A stretch of 64,000 nt of DNA from Sporosarcina sp. FSL W8-0480 (GTDB taxonomy: Bacteria > Bacillota > Bacilli > Bacillales_A > Planococcaceae). Within the stretch, counting starts at the first letter, position 1. Each line of letters begins with the position of its first letter. The position numbers and the translations under genes are program-made. The DNA lies in NCBI RefSeq assembly GCF_037963765.1, contig NZ_CP150166.1:2983501-3047500 (forward strand), read 5' to 3'. This document shows, piece after piece, positions 27,171-35,940 of the stretch. The notes under the pieces are model-generated. The model saw only the letters and a list, made by a program, of their open reading frames with translations. It did no database searches and was not told the DNA's origin.

Positions 27171-29375
27171 TCATCGTTCAAGTGTTACAGGGATACTCTC
27201 GGAAATCGCCTGTGGCCAATCGCTTCCTGAATGTCTAAACTCCACATGGATATGACGTTCACCGCTTAATTCTATGGCAAAGGTAGCTGAATATTCGATT
27301 CCGTTTGATTCCCAAATAGGTTCACCATCAATAAAAATACGAATATCCCTATAGCCTTCTTCATTTTCCCAGGATAAGGTTATAATGCTTCCAATTACTG
27401 ATACGTTTATTTCTTTTATATCCGGCATTATTTCGTTTACAAACTCAATATTCATTAGTAGTAGTTGTTCATAGATTTCCTTGAATTCATCAATACTTGA
27501 AAAACCCTCTTCTGGCCTTGCGTAAAACACTTCATATGCAAGCGATTCAGCAAAAGGATGAAACCGTTCATATTCGTCGTCAACGGTATAAAAATCAATG
27601 CCAAGTACATCCGAATAGGAAGTTAGAAAATCAATTGGCTCTTCAGATCCATCAGGATAAAAATCGTTTAATGCGGCCAACACCATTTCCGGATTCATTC
27701 TATCTCTTTCTATTAAATTACTAATCGCAACCCAAATTGTTTCCGCTTTAGCAACCTTATCTTCAGCCGTTTCTTCAGGTAAATCCAAAGCCGCCATTAA
27801 ATTAAACCAGCTTTCATCGCTGTACAACTCAGAATCGGAAGGGACGCTATTTATTGCATTCATCAAATTCTGATCAACCTGAGTTACCAATCCACTAATC
27901 GCATTCAAAAGCTCTTCTGTTTTAACAATCTTCTCCTCATCCGTCGACTCACCAAGCCCTAAAGCAACTTCAATTCTTCCCCAACTTTCCGACGTATACA
28001 GCTCCGCGGAAACCGGAACTTGCGCTTTGGCCGAGTTCAGATTTCGTTCTACTACGGAAATTGGTGGGGTTGGCCGCTCGGGCGGACTTGACGGTTGGAC
28101 AACAGGAGGTGGTGCCGTTCTCTCCCTTTCCCTATTCGCCGCATCTTGTTGTCTCTGTCTTTCAAGTTCTTTATCTCTTAGCCTTGCATCCAATTCAGCC
28201 TTAGCATCAGGGTCTAACCCTTCTCTTAATCGCTCTGTCGCAGCACGCTTGGCATCCTCTAAAGCTTTTTTAATCCTTTCTTCTTGCTGTTTTCGTTCAT
28301 TTTCTATTTTCTGAAGTAACGCAGCTTGGCTATTTTTCCTTTCCTCTAATTCACGCTTCTGCGCTTCCTCTCTTTGCCGTCTTGCATCATCAAGCGCCCT
28401 TTGCCGCTCCCTTTCCCGTTCAGTTAAAATCCATTCTTCACGTCCACCAAGGTTGATTGGTTGCTCTAACGAACGATTTGCCTCGCGAATTATTCGCTCA
28501 ATATCAGCCGAAGAGCTTTTACCAGAATCAATGGCAGCCTGTAAGATGTGTTCCATTAAAAATTGAATGTTTCTTTCATATCTTTGCAGTTCTTCTACAG
28601 AGTTAAATAGTAAAGAATCAAGTGAAGTGCCGTTCAGCAATTGTCGTCTCGTTTCTTCAATAAATTCTTCATTCTCTTTATCGAATTTGTCTTTCAAGGA
28701 TGCAATCTGTTCCAACATATGAAGCGTAAGCTGTGAATTCAAATCTTCGAAATTAAGAAATTCTACAGTTGCACCTATTTCATCCGGATATTGAATAGTT
28801 TGCTGCGCAGGATGAATGAGTTGTCTGTCTTTGTCACTGCCAGTGTCACTGTCACTTCGGATCCCTACTATACCATCCAAAACCGAAAGTGTCGTTCTAC
28901 CAGTACCTGGATCAACAGTAACCAGAAAAAGGGTGCCCTTTGCCCCGATACTCTGGCCGGGTGTATTGACTTCAAATACATCCTTCCGATTTTTATCGGG
29001 ATTGACATTGGATAATACTGACCCTGCCCAAATAAGTAATTTCGTAACCTTCTTACCCGCTTCATTACGCAAATCCGTTAACACCAAATCGGCATTTTGG
29101 GTAATCGTCAATTCATCATGCGTATCACTGATTACCAATTTTACGCTGGAAAAATTCTCGGTTATCACACGATCCTCCTGACCCAATCGTGCTCCTGGAT
29201 AAGCCCTGATGGGTAGATTCCCGCCCGCCTTTATGATCCAAACAGTACCAATCACATCTTCAATTTTTGCAGTCCGATTTTCAGCGGCTCCAACCGGCTG
29301 CCCAACTCCCGACAACATGAGAACAGCTGCAAGGAAGAGCGCAACAAGCTGTTTAATCGGTTTGGTAGCCTTCAC
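27171..29375 (-). CDS. Exported FecR-domain protein with long charged helix
   Basis: 734 residues with a signal peptide (LVALFLAAVLMLSGVGQPVGA). A FecR-like beta domain (about 35-215: IEDVIGTVWIIKAGG, FEVNTPGQSIGAKGTLFLVTV) is followed by a highly charged Arg/Glu/Gln helix (about 300-420) and a Pro-rich hinge. Two similar repeats follow (VPVSAELYTSESWGRIEVALGL and VPSDSELYSDESWFNLMAALDL), like FIVAR-type three-helix modules, then an unknown C-terminal domain. GTG start with GGGAGG 7 nt upstream; it directly follows the SLH-protein stop, so the two are co-transcribed. FecR domains of this type occur in surface proteins; no iron role is implied. Confidence 0.82.
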   Translation of the reverse strand: MKATKPIKQLVALFLAAVLMLSGVGQPVGAAENRTAKIEDVIGTVWIIKAGGNLPIRAYPGARLGQEDRVITENFSSVKLVISDTHDELTITQNADLVLTDLRNEAGKKVTKLLIWAGSVLSNVNPDKNRKDVFEVNTPGQSIGAKGTLFLVTVDPGTGRTTLSVLDGIVGIRSDSDTGSDKDRQLIHPAQQTIQYPDEIGATVEFLNFEDLNSQLTLHMLEQIASLKDKFDKENEEFIEETRRQLLNGTSLDSLLFNSVEELQRYERNIQFLMEHILQAAIDSGKSSSADIERIIREANRSLEQPINLGGREEWILTERERERQRALDDARRQREEAQKRELEERKNSQAALLQKIENERKQQEERIKKALEDAKRAATERLREGLDPDAKAELDARLRDKELERQRQQDAANRERERTAPPPVVQPSSPPERPTPPISVVERNLNSAKAQVPVSAELYTSESWGRIEVALGLGESTDEEKIVKTEELLNAISGLVTQVDQNLMNAINSVPSDSELYSDESWFNLMAALDLPEETAEDKVAKAETIWVAISNLIERDRMNPEMVLAALNDFYPDGSEEPIDFLTSYSDVLGIDFYTVDDEYERFHPFAESLAYEVFYARPEEGFSSIDEFKEIYEQLLLMNIEFVNEIMPDIKEINVSVIGSIITLSWENEEGYRDIRIFIDGEPIWESNGIEYSATFAIELSGERHIHVEFRHSGSDWPQAISESIPVTLER

Positions 29376-31031
29376 TTACATGCCTCCCTTACTCAAAATT
29401 CGTAAAACCCTATTGTCATAGCTGTCCACTACATGTAAATTGCCTTCCGTATCTACAGCAATGCCCGTCGGACTCTTGAACCCTCGTGCAATCGTTCTAA
29501 CCTTCCCATCCTTCAAAACCCGAATTGACTTATTCACACTATCTGCTATGAACAAGCCGTTTTCATTTGAATAAGCCAGGCCTTTCGGGAAGTTGAATCG
29601 TGAACTTTCCGCCAACCCGTCCGAATAATCTCCACCTGCGTATAACCCGTCAATGGAGTATCCTCGAAATACACCAGCCACAGTGGAAACGGTATTTGTT
29701 GAAAAGTCGATGTACCGGATCACTTGGTTACCGGAATCACTGACGTATAAATTCCCCTTCGAGTCAAGCGCAAGACCCGAAGGTTCATTGAATTTCGCAT
29801 CCTTCAACAGGCCATCTTGATGATCACCCACCCACTCCACTTCACCCGAAGCAACCTCAATAACCCGCTCGGAAGCAGCATTCAACGTCGTCACTTTGCC
29901 ATCTGTAGTTATTTTGCGAATCAAATGATTCAATGTATCCGCTACATATACCGTTCCATTTTCAGCAACAGCAATCGCCCGCGGGGAATAGAAAAGGGCA
30001 TTTTCACCGAATCCGTCATCCTTTCCAATGAAGCCGCCACCCGCAAGAGTAGTAACTTGACCGTTTGGTGAAATTTTACGGATTGCATGGTTTTTGGAAT
30101 CAACAATGAAGATATCCCCTACAGCATCCACAGCAATATCAAAGGGTTCATCAAAGAAGGCTGCTTCCTTATCACCATTGTAGAATGCACCTTGCGGCAA
30201 CCCGAACTCGTTTATATCCAAAGTCATTCCTGCAAACGTGCTGATATCTCCCTTAAAGATTTTCCGAATCACATGATTTCGGCTATCCGCAACAAGTAGT
30301 GATCCGTCAGGCAGAAAAGCAATACCATTCGGACCCCGGAATGAAGCACTTTCCCTCTTCCCATTCACAAGGTCAAACCTACCATTTCCCGCGAAATTCA
30401 AAACCGAAACGGCCGCCTCACTCCTTGTAATAAATGAAGCAAACTGACCACGTGTGACAAAAGAATTCGGTGAGTATGTCGTCGGCGACGTACCTGAAGT
30501 AATTCCATTCAACCGGAGCGATTCAACATAGGGTGCGAACCAATCATCTGCTGAAATATCCAAGAAAGGCGTTTCTTTCAAGGAGTCTCCCGAAAGTCCG
30601 AACCCATCATGAATGATTTTCGCAATCTGCGCCCTCGTCATGAAAGCATTCGGTTTAAAAGTCCCATCCGTGTAACCACCCACTACACCAGCCTGTACCA
30701 GTGCTGCAATTTCCATATAAAATGCATGGGTCGTTGGTAGATCTGTAAAGTTAGGGTTGTTAACATTATCTGTATCTATCCCCAACGCTGATGCAAGCAT
30801 CGCAGCTGCCTGCCCGCGCGTTACATGCTCCCCCGGTCTAAACGTACCATCCGGGAAACCATTCACGATTCCCCTTTTGCTCAACTCAATGACAGAGTCA
30901 TAGTAATGGGCTTCCACATCCAAATCGCTGAATGATGCCCCATCCGCATGCACTACCGCGGGGGCCATAACAACACAAACCACCATGGATGATGCAATGG
31001 CGGACAAGAACATTTTCTTCGTTCGCAGCAA
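29376..31031 (-). CDS. S-layer homology protein with NHL beta-propeller
   Basis: 551 residues, TTG start with AAAGGAGG 7 nt upstream. A signal peptide ends near VHADG. Three SLH domains (about 32-90, 92-150, 152-210; ITSGTSPTTYSPNSFVTRGQF in the third) anchor the protein to pyruvylated wall polymer. Residues about 215-551 hold NHL repeats (FRGPNGIAFLPDGSLLVADSRNHVIRKI and five or so relatives) forming a beta-propeller for binding. It heads a two-gene unit with the FecR-domain protein and is likely a surface adhesin or sensor; the ligand is unknown. Confidence 0.92.
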   Translation of the reverse strand: MLRTKKMFLSAIASSMVVCVVMAPAVVHADGASFSDLDVEAHYYDSVIELSKRGIVNGFPDGTFRPGEHVTRGQAAAMLASALGIDTDNVNNPNFTDLPTTHAFYMEIAALVQAGVVGGYTDGTFKPNAFMTRAQIAKIIHDGFGLSGDSLKETPFLDISADDWFAPYVESLRLNGITSGTSPTTYSPNSFVTRGQFASFITRSEAAVSVLNFAGNGRFDLVNGKRESASFRGPNGIAFLPDGSLLVADSRNHVIRKIFKGDISTFAGMTLDINEFGLPQGAFYNGDKEAAFFDEPFDIAVDAVGDIFIVDSKNHAIRKISPNGQVTTLAGGGFIGKDDGFGENALFYSPRAIAVAENGTVYVADTLNHLIRKITTDGKVTTLNAASERVIEVASGEVEWVGDHQDGLLKDAKFNEPSGLALDSKGNLYVSDSGNQVIRYIDFSTNTVSTVAGVFRGYSIDGLYAGGDYSDGLAESSRFNFPKGLAYSNENGLFIADSVNKSIRVLKDGKVRTIARGFKSPTGIAVDTEGNLHVVDSYDNRVLRILSKGGM

Positions 31032-31117
31032 TTCTCAACCTCCTTTTTCACATAGGTATGCAATGTTCACTATATGCCCATTTAGGAAAAAGGATACTTA
31101 TAAATTATTAAAGCACC

Positions 31118-31146
31118 GAAAAAAAGAGATACCAACTTTCGGTATC
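31118..31146 (-). terminator. Terminator of the uppS-like gene
   Basis: GATACCAACTTTCGGTATC folds with a 6-bp stem; TCTTTTTTTC follows on the minus strand. Confidence 0.85.
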
Positions 31147-31151
31147 CCCAG

Positions 31152-31958
31152 TCATTTATTAATTATTCTAATTCCCTCGCTCACACCACCAAAGCGACGA
31201 TTCCTCATTTGGAAATCTTCAATCGCACTCAAAAGGCATTCTTCATCAAAATCCGGCCAATTGACATCCGTGAAATTGAACTCGGCATAGGCAAGCTGCC
31301 AGAGCATAAAGTTTGAAAGTCTAACTTCACCGCTTGTTCGGATCAACAAGTCCGGCTCAGGTAAATGGGATGTCATTAATTTGGATTCAATTAGAGATTC
31401 ATCGATATCTTCTGGTTGAATTTCTCCACTTCTTGTCATTTCTCCAATTGCCTTAACCATATTCACCAATTCAAACCGACTTCCGTAGTTCATCGCAAAG
31501 TTTAAAACAAGGCCATCATTGTTTGCCGTTGCGTCCATGGCATCCTTGATCGCTTTTTGTGTATGAAGCGGCAACGCTGAAAAATCGCCAATCATTTCAA
31601 CCCTTACATTTTCCTCAATAAGTTCAGGTAGATATGTGGATAAAAACTCGACAGGCAGCTTCATAAGGAAATCGACCTCAAATCTTGGTCTTTTCCAATT
31701 CTCGGTTGAAAATGCGTATAAGGTTAACACACGAATTCCAAGTCGGTTTGCAAACCGCGTGATTTTACGGACGGTATTCATACCTTCACGGTGCCCCATA
31801 ACACGTGGTAGATTGCGCTGCTTTGCCCAACGTCCATTTCCATCCATAATTATAGCAACATGGGAGGGGACTGCTTTCCGCAGTACCTCATCAATACGAA
31901 AAGATAAAGTTTTTTCCAATACATCAGGTGACTTCTTCCACCAAATCTTCTCTAACAT
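31152..31958 (-). CDS. Cis-prenyltransferase (undecaprenyl diphosphate synthase family)
   Basis: 268 residues with the full set of UppS signatures: HVAIIMDGNGRWAKQR (catalytic Asp39), LYAFSTENWKRP, NFAMNYGSR and DLLIRTSGEVRLSNFMLWQ with YAEFNFTDVNWPDF. It would chain-elongate farnesyl diphosphate with isopentenyl diphosphate. It is monocistronic and lacks the usual frr-uppS-cdsA-dxr neighbours, so it is probably a second copy beside the housekeeping one. Its product could supply carrier lipid for extra surface polymers. Confidence 0.93.
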   Translation of the reverse strand: MLEKIWWKKSPDVLEKTLSFRIDEVLRKAVPSHVAIIMDGNGRWAKQRNLPRVMGHREGMNTVRKITRFANRLGIRVLTLYAFSTENWKRPRFEVDFLMKLPVEFLSTYLPELIEENVRVEMIGDFSALPLHTQKAIKDAMDATANNDGLVLNFAMNYGSRFELVNMVKAIGEMTRSGEIQPEDIDESLIESKLMTSHLPEPDLLIRTSGEVRLSNFMLWQLAYAEFNFTDVNWPDFDEECLLSAIEDFQMRNRRFGGVSEGIRIINK

Positions 31959-32400
31959 AATTTCCCTCCACTTTAGTCAACTCACCAAGCGACTACTAAT
32001 ATTTTATCTATATTAATATAATTAATTTAATAGGGGCATAGTTTACTACGCTATCAAGAATTCTAACACATCATAATACGTAAGATAGGATGAATATTCC
32101 ACTGTCTAACTAAAACTATGCCTAAGTTAAATATACTAACGATTTTCGGACCATTAAGTTCCCTTAAATCATGGCTATTTGAAATTTCTCTATTCACCAA
32201 CTTTCCCAATTACGTTAAAACAGGCTATTTGAACCATGTCGAATTAGGTCGAAATACGTCGTCGAAAAAAGTACCAGAATTTTTATTCATGAACTATAGG
32301 TAAAAGATAATATAATGTGTATAATATAGACATGCATTTATTTTAGATATTTACTAATTTTTAATCAATCCAATCAAAAACACCAACCAAAGTTCTATGG
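31959..32400. other. Intergenic stretch, AT-rich, no gene seen
   Basis: No open frame with a ribosome binding site and no repeat was recognised. TATAAT-like hexamers near 32310-32330 may belong to the promoter of the 35-residue gene. Confidence 0.5.
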
Positions 32401-32412
32401 GAGGAGGATTTT

Positions 32413-32520
32413 ATGGCTAAGTGGGTGGGGAAATGGTTATGTAAGATATCCGGGTATCACCGGATGGACTACTATTCCAATACATGCAAGCGTTGTGGAC
32501 ATGTCAGACGGAAAGGATAA
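32413..32520 (+). CDS. 35-residue Cys-containing mini-protein (DUF1660-like)
   Basis: It begins MAKWVGKWLCKISGYHRM and ends with a CKRCGHVRRKG motif. Cys10, two His and the CxxC pair could bind one zinc. The GGAGGAGG site lies 5 nt before the ATG and a strong terminator follows, so this is a real gene despite its size. The pattern CKxxGH...CKRCG resembles small prophage proteins of the DUF1660 type. Function unknown. Confidence 0.72.
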   Translation: MAKWVGKWLCKISGYHRMDYYSNTCKRCGHVRRKG

Positions 32521-32546
32521 GAAAATAATTGAGACTTGGGGGAAGA

Positions 32547-32592
32547 AAACAGTCCGGAAAGGTAAACAAACGCTACCTTTTGGACTGTTTTT
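32547..32592 (+). terminator. Terminator of the mini-protein gene
   Basis: AACAGTCC and GGACTGTT form the outer arms and AAAGGTA with TACCTTT the inner arms, followed by a run of eight T. Confidence 0.9.
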
Positions 32593-32600
32593 TTCAAACT

Positions 32601-33284
32601 CTAAGAATGAACCATGCTTACCTTATCACCTTCATCATTTAATGAAGCAAAATCCGTAGCAACAATTTTTGATGCCTGCTTATTAAAAATTGCACATTGC
32701 CAAAAATACATATCAATCAGTTTCATAGGAGTATAACCATTATCTAAGTAAGGCTCGAATTCCATTTGGTACGTACAATAAAATCGGACTAATTCGATTA
32801 AAGATGCCTTCGTTAGAGAACTCTTCATACTATGCAATCTTAAACCCTTCCTAAAATAACGGTCGTATGCAGGAATATTACCGAACACTCCCATAAGAAT
32901 CTTCGTTACAAGAGTATCCGAGATATTGAAACCTTCATAGCATGCCCGCGTCTCGTTGACCAACTCCAACAAAATATCTACATGTTCCTCATCCGGTAAT
33001 TGTCCTGTGTAAAAAGCCGCGTAGTCAGGTTTTCCGGCAACTGTTCTGATGAAATTCAAATGTATCTTATAGTCCTTTTGCAACAGATTGGAACCCCCGC
33101 GCATCATCCCCCAACTTGCCAAGTAAAACCCTAAATGCAATGCAGCGACATCCTGAACAGCTTCCTCATGCAAACGCTGATGATTGTCCATAAAAAAGCC
33201 ATGGCAATGGTGCCATGAATTATATCGATGATGTATATCTTCCACGGTCGGCTCTATATACATATCTAACATTTCCTTAATCAT
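32601..33284 (-). CDS. Hypothetical protein, about 227 residues
   Basis: No family recognised with confidence. The helical, His/Trp/Tyr-rich N-terminal half (RYNSWHHCHGFFMDNHQ, LHLGFYLASWGMMRGGSNLLQKDY) looks conserved and could bind a metal or nucleic acid; this is a guess. The ATG at 33284 overlaps the TGA of the short upstream frame (ATGA) and has GTGGAAG in front; a GTG at 33296 is the alternative. Coupling suggests the upstream remnant was once its operon partner. It lies beside a candidate nuclease gene pair. Confidence 0.6.
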   Translation of the reverse strand: MIKEMLDMYIEPTVEDIHHRYNSWHHCHGFFMDNHQRLHEEAVQDVAALHLGFYLASWGMMRGGSNLLQKDYKIHLNFIRTVAGKPDYAAFYTGQLPDEEHVDILLELVNETRACYEGFNISDTLVTKILMGVFGNIPAYDRYFRKGLRLHSMKSSLTKASLIELVRFYCTYQMEFEPYLDNGYTPMKLIDMYFWQCAIFNKQASKIVATDFASLNDEGDKVSMVHS

Positions 33285-33400
33285 ATCGACTTCCACTCCC
33301 GATAAAATTCTACTAAATCCCCTTCTAAATACTTATATTCGACAAGAGAGTGGAAAGTCCTTCCTGTCTTCTTCCTAATTTTGTGGTTAGAAGTGTAAGG
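33281..33400 (-). pseudogene. 3' remnant of a gene cut by a dispersed element
   Basis: About 40 codons ending ...GDLVEFYREWKSI end in a TGA that overlaps the next start codon, the hallmark of a translationally coupled gene. Moving upstream, the frame enters the inverted-repeat element at 33401-33577, where it codes only element sequence. I read this as the tail of a gene whose 5' part was displaced by insertion. Its family is not recognisable. Confidence 0.5.
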
Positions 33401-33577
33401 TTTGTAAAGGTACGACACACTTATTGTATAGGGACCTCGTGCACGGCATATATATGACAATTCAAAGGGATGCATTATAAATTCAACTTCACTATTACGG
33501 TTAATGGTAACCATTGGTTTTACGGATTTTTATGCAATTGTAGTAAATAGTCCGAGTAGTCCGACCACAGGTACAAT
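33401..33577 (+). repeat. Dispersed element, copy B (degenerate)
   Basis: TTTGTAAAGGTAC at the left, then an inserted or duplicated stretch before CCTCGTGCACGGCATATATATGACAATTCA; at the right GCAATTGTAGTAAATAG and CCACAGGTAC. The interior matches copy A best. Older and more diverged than the other copies. Confidence 0.75.
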
Positions 33578-33600
33578 TTCGGCATATCAAATTTCATATA

Positions 33601-33636
33601 GTAAAAGGTCAACCGTAAAATTCGATTGACCTTTTG
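33601..33636 (-). terminator. Terminator of the PD-(D/E)XK/RAMA gene
   Basis: AAAAGGTCAA (33603-33612) pairs with TTGACCTTTT (33626-33635), with T-rich ends. Confidence 0.75.
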
Positions 33637-33648
33637 GTTTTTATATAA

Positions 33649-34776
33649 TTATTCGTCTACTACTTCCTGAAGATAGATGTCACGAATATCGAGTAAAGAG
33701 CCTTTTCTTTCATTATTTTGATCATACACTGACCACTCTCTCCAGCCATTTGTTTGCCTGCCTTTTATCATTGCACCAGGTGTTGATGGGCTATTATATT
33801 TCTCACCTTTGTATTCAATCTTAATTTGATCATTTTCCTGAACAAACGATGCCTCGTAGTCAGTATTATAATGGGTTATTATAAGCCTATCCTTCATCGA
33901 TAGAAGCCCAGCATCCATTAATTGAGTTAAAGAGATATTATAATGGGTCATTGTTTTAGTCTTTTTTACAGGCGGTTTTCTATCCAAAACCGCATATATC
34001 TCGTCCAACACTTCTTTGTGCGTTTCGTATAACTTTTCACATATCTCTTTATTCGGCATTGCCATAACCCCACCTTTTTGAGTATTTATTGGTTTACCCA
34101 AGTTATTCACATATTGATTAACCAAGTATTTATTTTCTTCACGGATACTCGGATGTTTTAAGATTGGTTTAAGTACAAAATCGCAAAGTTTTTGGTAGGT
34201 AACAGGGATGAAATCATTTGATTCCGGTTTATCATTTTCATTAGGTGTTAAATATACTTTGACATCGTATTCATAGGAATTCGTCTGCTCCAAGTACTCG
34301 TTATATTTTTTTGTCTGATCAGCTGATTCCTTCGCTTTAATTTTGTTTTCAATTGTAATGCGAAGGACGTTCTTGTTGTTCCCTATTATATCTAGTCGTA
34401 AATTTCCAGCAGCTTTTTCTGTAACAAATTCCATGCCTTCATAAATTTCCGGGTCTTCAATTTCTACCAGTCCTAATGACTCAAGACTACTATCCATAAA
34501 GTTAAAATTGTTTTCGTAGCGTACCATATAAAGGAATCGTTGGAGCGGGAAATTACCCAACCCTAAATTTGATGTGGGATCCAGCACCCAACTTATAAAT
34601 GCACTGTGCCACATTTCAGTATGAGAGGCTGCCACAATCTCAAAAATGGTTTTATTCGATTTAAGGGACTTTAATTCCAAAAATAGTGGGTCGGTTATGA
34701 GTTCATTGAATCTTTTTTGGAATTCAACCTTCTCCCTCCCTTTTTGGATGGCGCTTGTTTGAGTTACAATTGTCAT
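33649..34776 (-). CDS. PD-(D/E)XK nuclease-like protein with C-terminal RAMA-like domain
   Basis: 375 residues. The N-terminal half has the pattern of the PD-(D/E)XK superfamily family seen in bacterial defence loci: HSAFISWVLDP near residue 57-67, then LRLDIIG (Asp129), ITIENKIKAKE (Glu143-x-Lys145) and QTKKYNEYL (Gln154). A linker (about 215-280) leads to a C-terminal module (about 285-365: LTQLMDAGLLSMKDRL, YKGEKYNSPSTPGAMI, TNGWREWSV) that resembles the RAMA domain of restriction-associated proteins. It may cut nucleic acid; the target is unknown. Its start overlaps the stop of the upstream gene by 4 nt. Composition appears AT-richer than flanking housekeeping genes. Confidence 0.78.
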   Translation of the reverse strand: MTIVTQTSAIQKGREKVEFQKRFNELITDPLFLELKSLKSNKTIFEIVAASHTEMWHSAFISWVLDPTSNLGLGNFPLQRFLYMVRYENNFNFMDSSLESLGLVEIEDPEIYEGMEFVTEKAAGNLRLDIIGNNKNVLRITIENKIKAKESADQTKKYNEYLEQTNSYEYDVKVYLTPNENDKPESNDFIPVTYQKLCDFVLKPILKHPSIREENKYLVNQYVNNLGKPINTQKGGVMAMPNKEICEKLYETHKEVLDEIYAVLDRKPPVKKTKTMTHYNISLTQLMDAGLLSMKDRLIITHYNTDYEASFVQENDQIKIEYKGEKYNSPSTPGAMIKGRQTNGWREWSVYDQNNERKGSLLDIRDIYLQEVVDE

Positions 34777-35555
34777 TTTGTCACCTGCCTTAATTCAGTA
34801 ATCGAATTTCTCCGTTTGTAATCCATTTCGAATAGTTTTTCAACATTTATATGCTCTTTTGATGATAAAACCAATGGATCACCTTCCCAATCTTCAGAAA
34901 ATAGTCCTAATGATGTAGCCAAGGCTTTAAATTCCTTGAATGACGGTACCGCTTCATCCAGTAATTCACTTGTCCATAAGTTCATTTTTTCGAAGTGTAA
35001 CTCTTGTTTCGCCGGAAGTTCTTCAGTATCCATATCATAAATTTCAATTGTAGTTATTTCCTTAAATTCGGTATCTAAAAACTCTTCGGGAGTAAGCCCA
35101 AATTCTTCTGCGTCAGTCCTTACACTATGGGAAATAATTTTTTTAGTACCTTCTTCAATGTCATTGGGATTGAGACGGATAATATAACTATTTTTAATTG
35201 AAATATCTTTAGAATCCCAACTGACAGGTGTAGTAATCCAGCATTCTTTCGTGTGATTCGCATCGCTAACAAGTTCTTCTGTGTATAAAGTTTCGCTATC
35301 TATTACATATTCTGAAATCAGATTTTCATTGACCTCAATTTCATAAATACGATAATAGCCAAATGAGGTTTCTCTGATATGATCTTCTATACCTGCCCCA
35401 CCAAACGGCATAGCTGTAAAACATCCGTTAAGATCCTCGCTAACACATATTCGAGGGATTTTAGCATCTTCTCCTGACTCATGCAGACTTTCTGGTATTC
35501 TTGGTACGAATTCTTTGATGAGGTCTAGACTAGTAGATACATGGTAATACTTCAT
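34773..35555 (-). CDS. Unknown protein paired with the nuclease-like gene
   Basis: 260 acidic residues. The N-terminal 115 residues (MKYYHVSTSLDLIKEFVPRIP, then RICVSEDLNGCFTAMPFGG) resemble short domains in phage and mobile-element proteins that I cannot name; the YHVS...PRIP...RICVS order recalls an ADP-ribosyltransferase-like or RES-like fold, but no catalytic set can be proved. The rest is acidic and without a recognisable domain. It forms an ATGA-overlap operon with the PD-(D/E)XK/RAMA protein, arguing for joint function such as effector and sensor or inhibitor. Confidence 0.65.
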   Translation of the reverse strand: MKYYHVSTSLDLIKEFVPRIPESLHESGEDAKIPRICVSEDLNGCFTAMPFGGAGIEDHIRETSFGYYRIYEIEVNENLISEYVIDSETLYTEELVSDANHTKECWITTPVSWDSKDISIKNSYIIRLNPNDIEEGTKKIISHSVRTDAEEFGLTPEEFLDTEFKEITTIEIYDMDTEELPAKQELHFEKMNLWTSELLDEAVPSFKEFKALATSLGLFSEDWEGDPLVLSSKEHINVEKLFEMDYKRRNSITELRQVTK

Positions 35556-35689
35556 TACTCCAACTCCTTTTGTTATTCTGGTTAAACGGCAAACTCTCGT
35601 AAACTATATGCACTTGTCCTCAAACTAATTCACTATTATTTTTTTCCTACTTTGCTGCCATGAGGTTTTTGCCGTCGGGCGTGGTGTTT

Positions 35690-35877
35690 TCTCAAGTTTT
35701 CTCGTTTAACTTGATTGACTTCTCCTTTAAGCGTGAAGAGTTCTCCTTTAAGCACGATGTTTTCTCATTAAGGTGAAAAAAGTTCTCCTTTAACCCGGAA
35801 TAGTTCTCGTTCAAGCACCATTAGTTCTCCTTTTCGCACAATAAGTCCTCCTTTAAGCATAAAAAGTTCTCATTAGC
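35690..35877. repeat. Tandem array, 21-bp period, core TTCTCCTTTAAGC
   Basis: About nine units, each 21 bp, share TTCTC(C)TTTAAGC and then vary (GTGAAGAG, ACGATGTT, ATAAAAAG). It is non-coding, between the terminator of glpD and the nuclease-like operon. Same layout as the arrays at 12.2 and 25.3 kb but with an unrelated core. Confidence 0.88.
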
Positions 35878-35887
35878 ACCCCCACAC

Positions 35888-35921
35888 CAAAAAAGAGGAC
35901 AACGAAATTTCGTTTGTCCTC
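35888..35921 (-). terminator. Terminator of glpD
   Basis: GAGGACAACGAAA and TTTCGTTTGTCCTC form a near-perfect stem, followed on the minus strand by TTTTTTGG. Confidence 0.9.
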
Positions 35922-35940
35922 CAAGTAATTTCCCCGATCC

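Noticed and set aside
33401-33514. N-terminal part of the 77-codon frame as genuine coding sequence
   Set aside because: It consists of dispersed-element sequence; only the part after the element looks like the tail of a gene.
35690-35877. CRISPR-like or operator array before glpD
   Set aside because: The array lies downstream of glpD, has no spacers, and its variable part is only about 8 bp.
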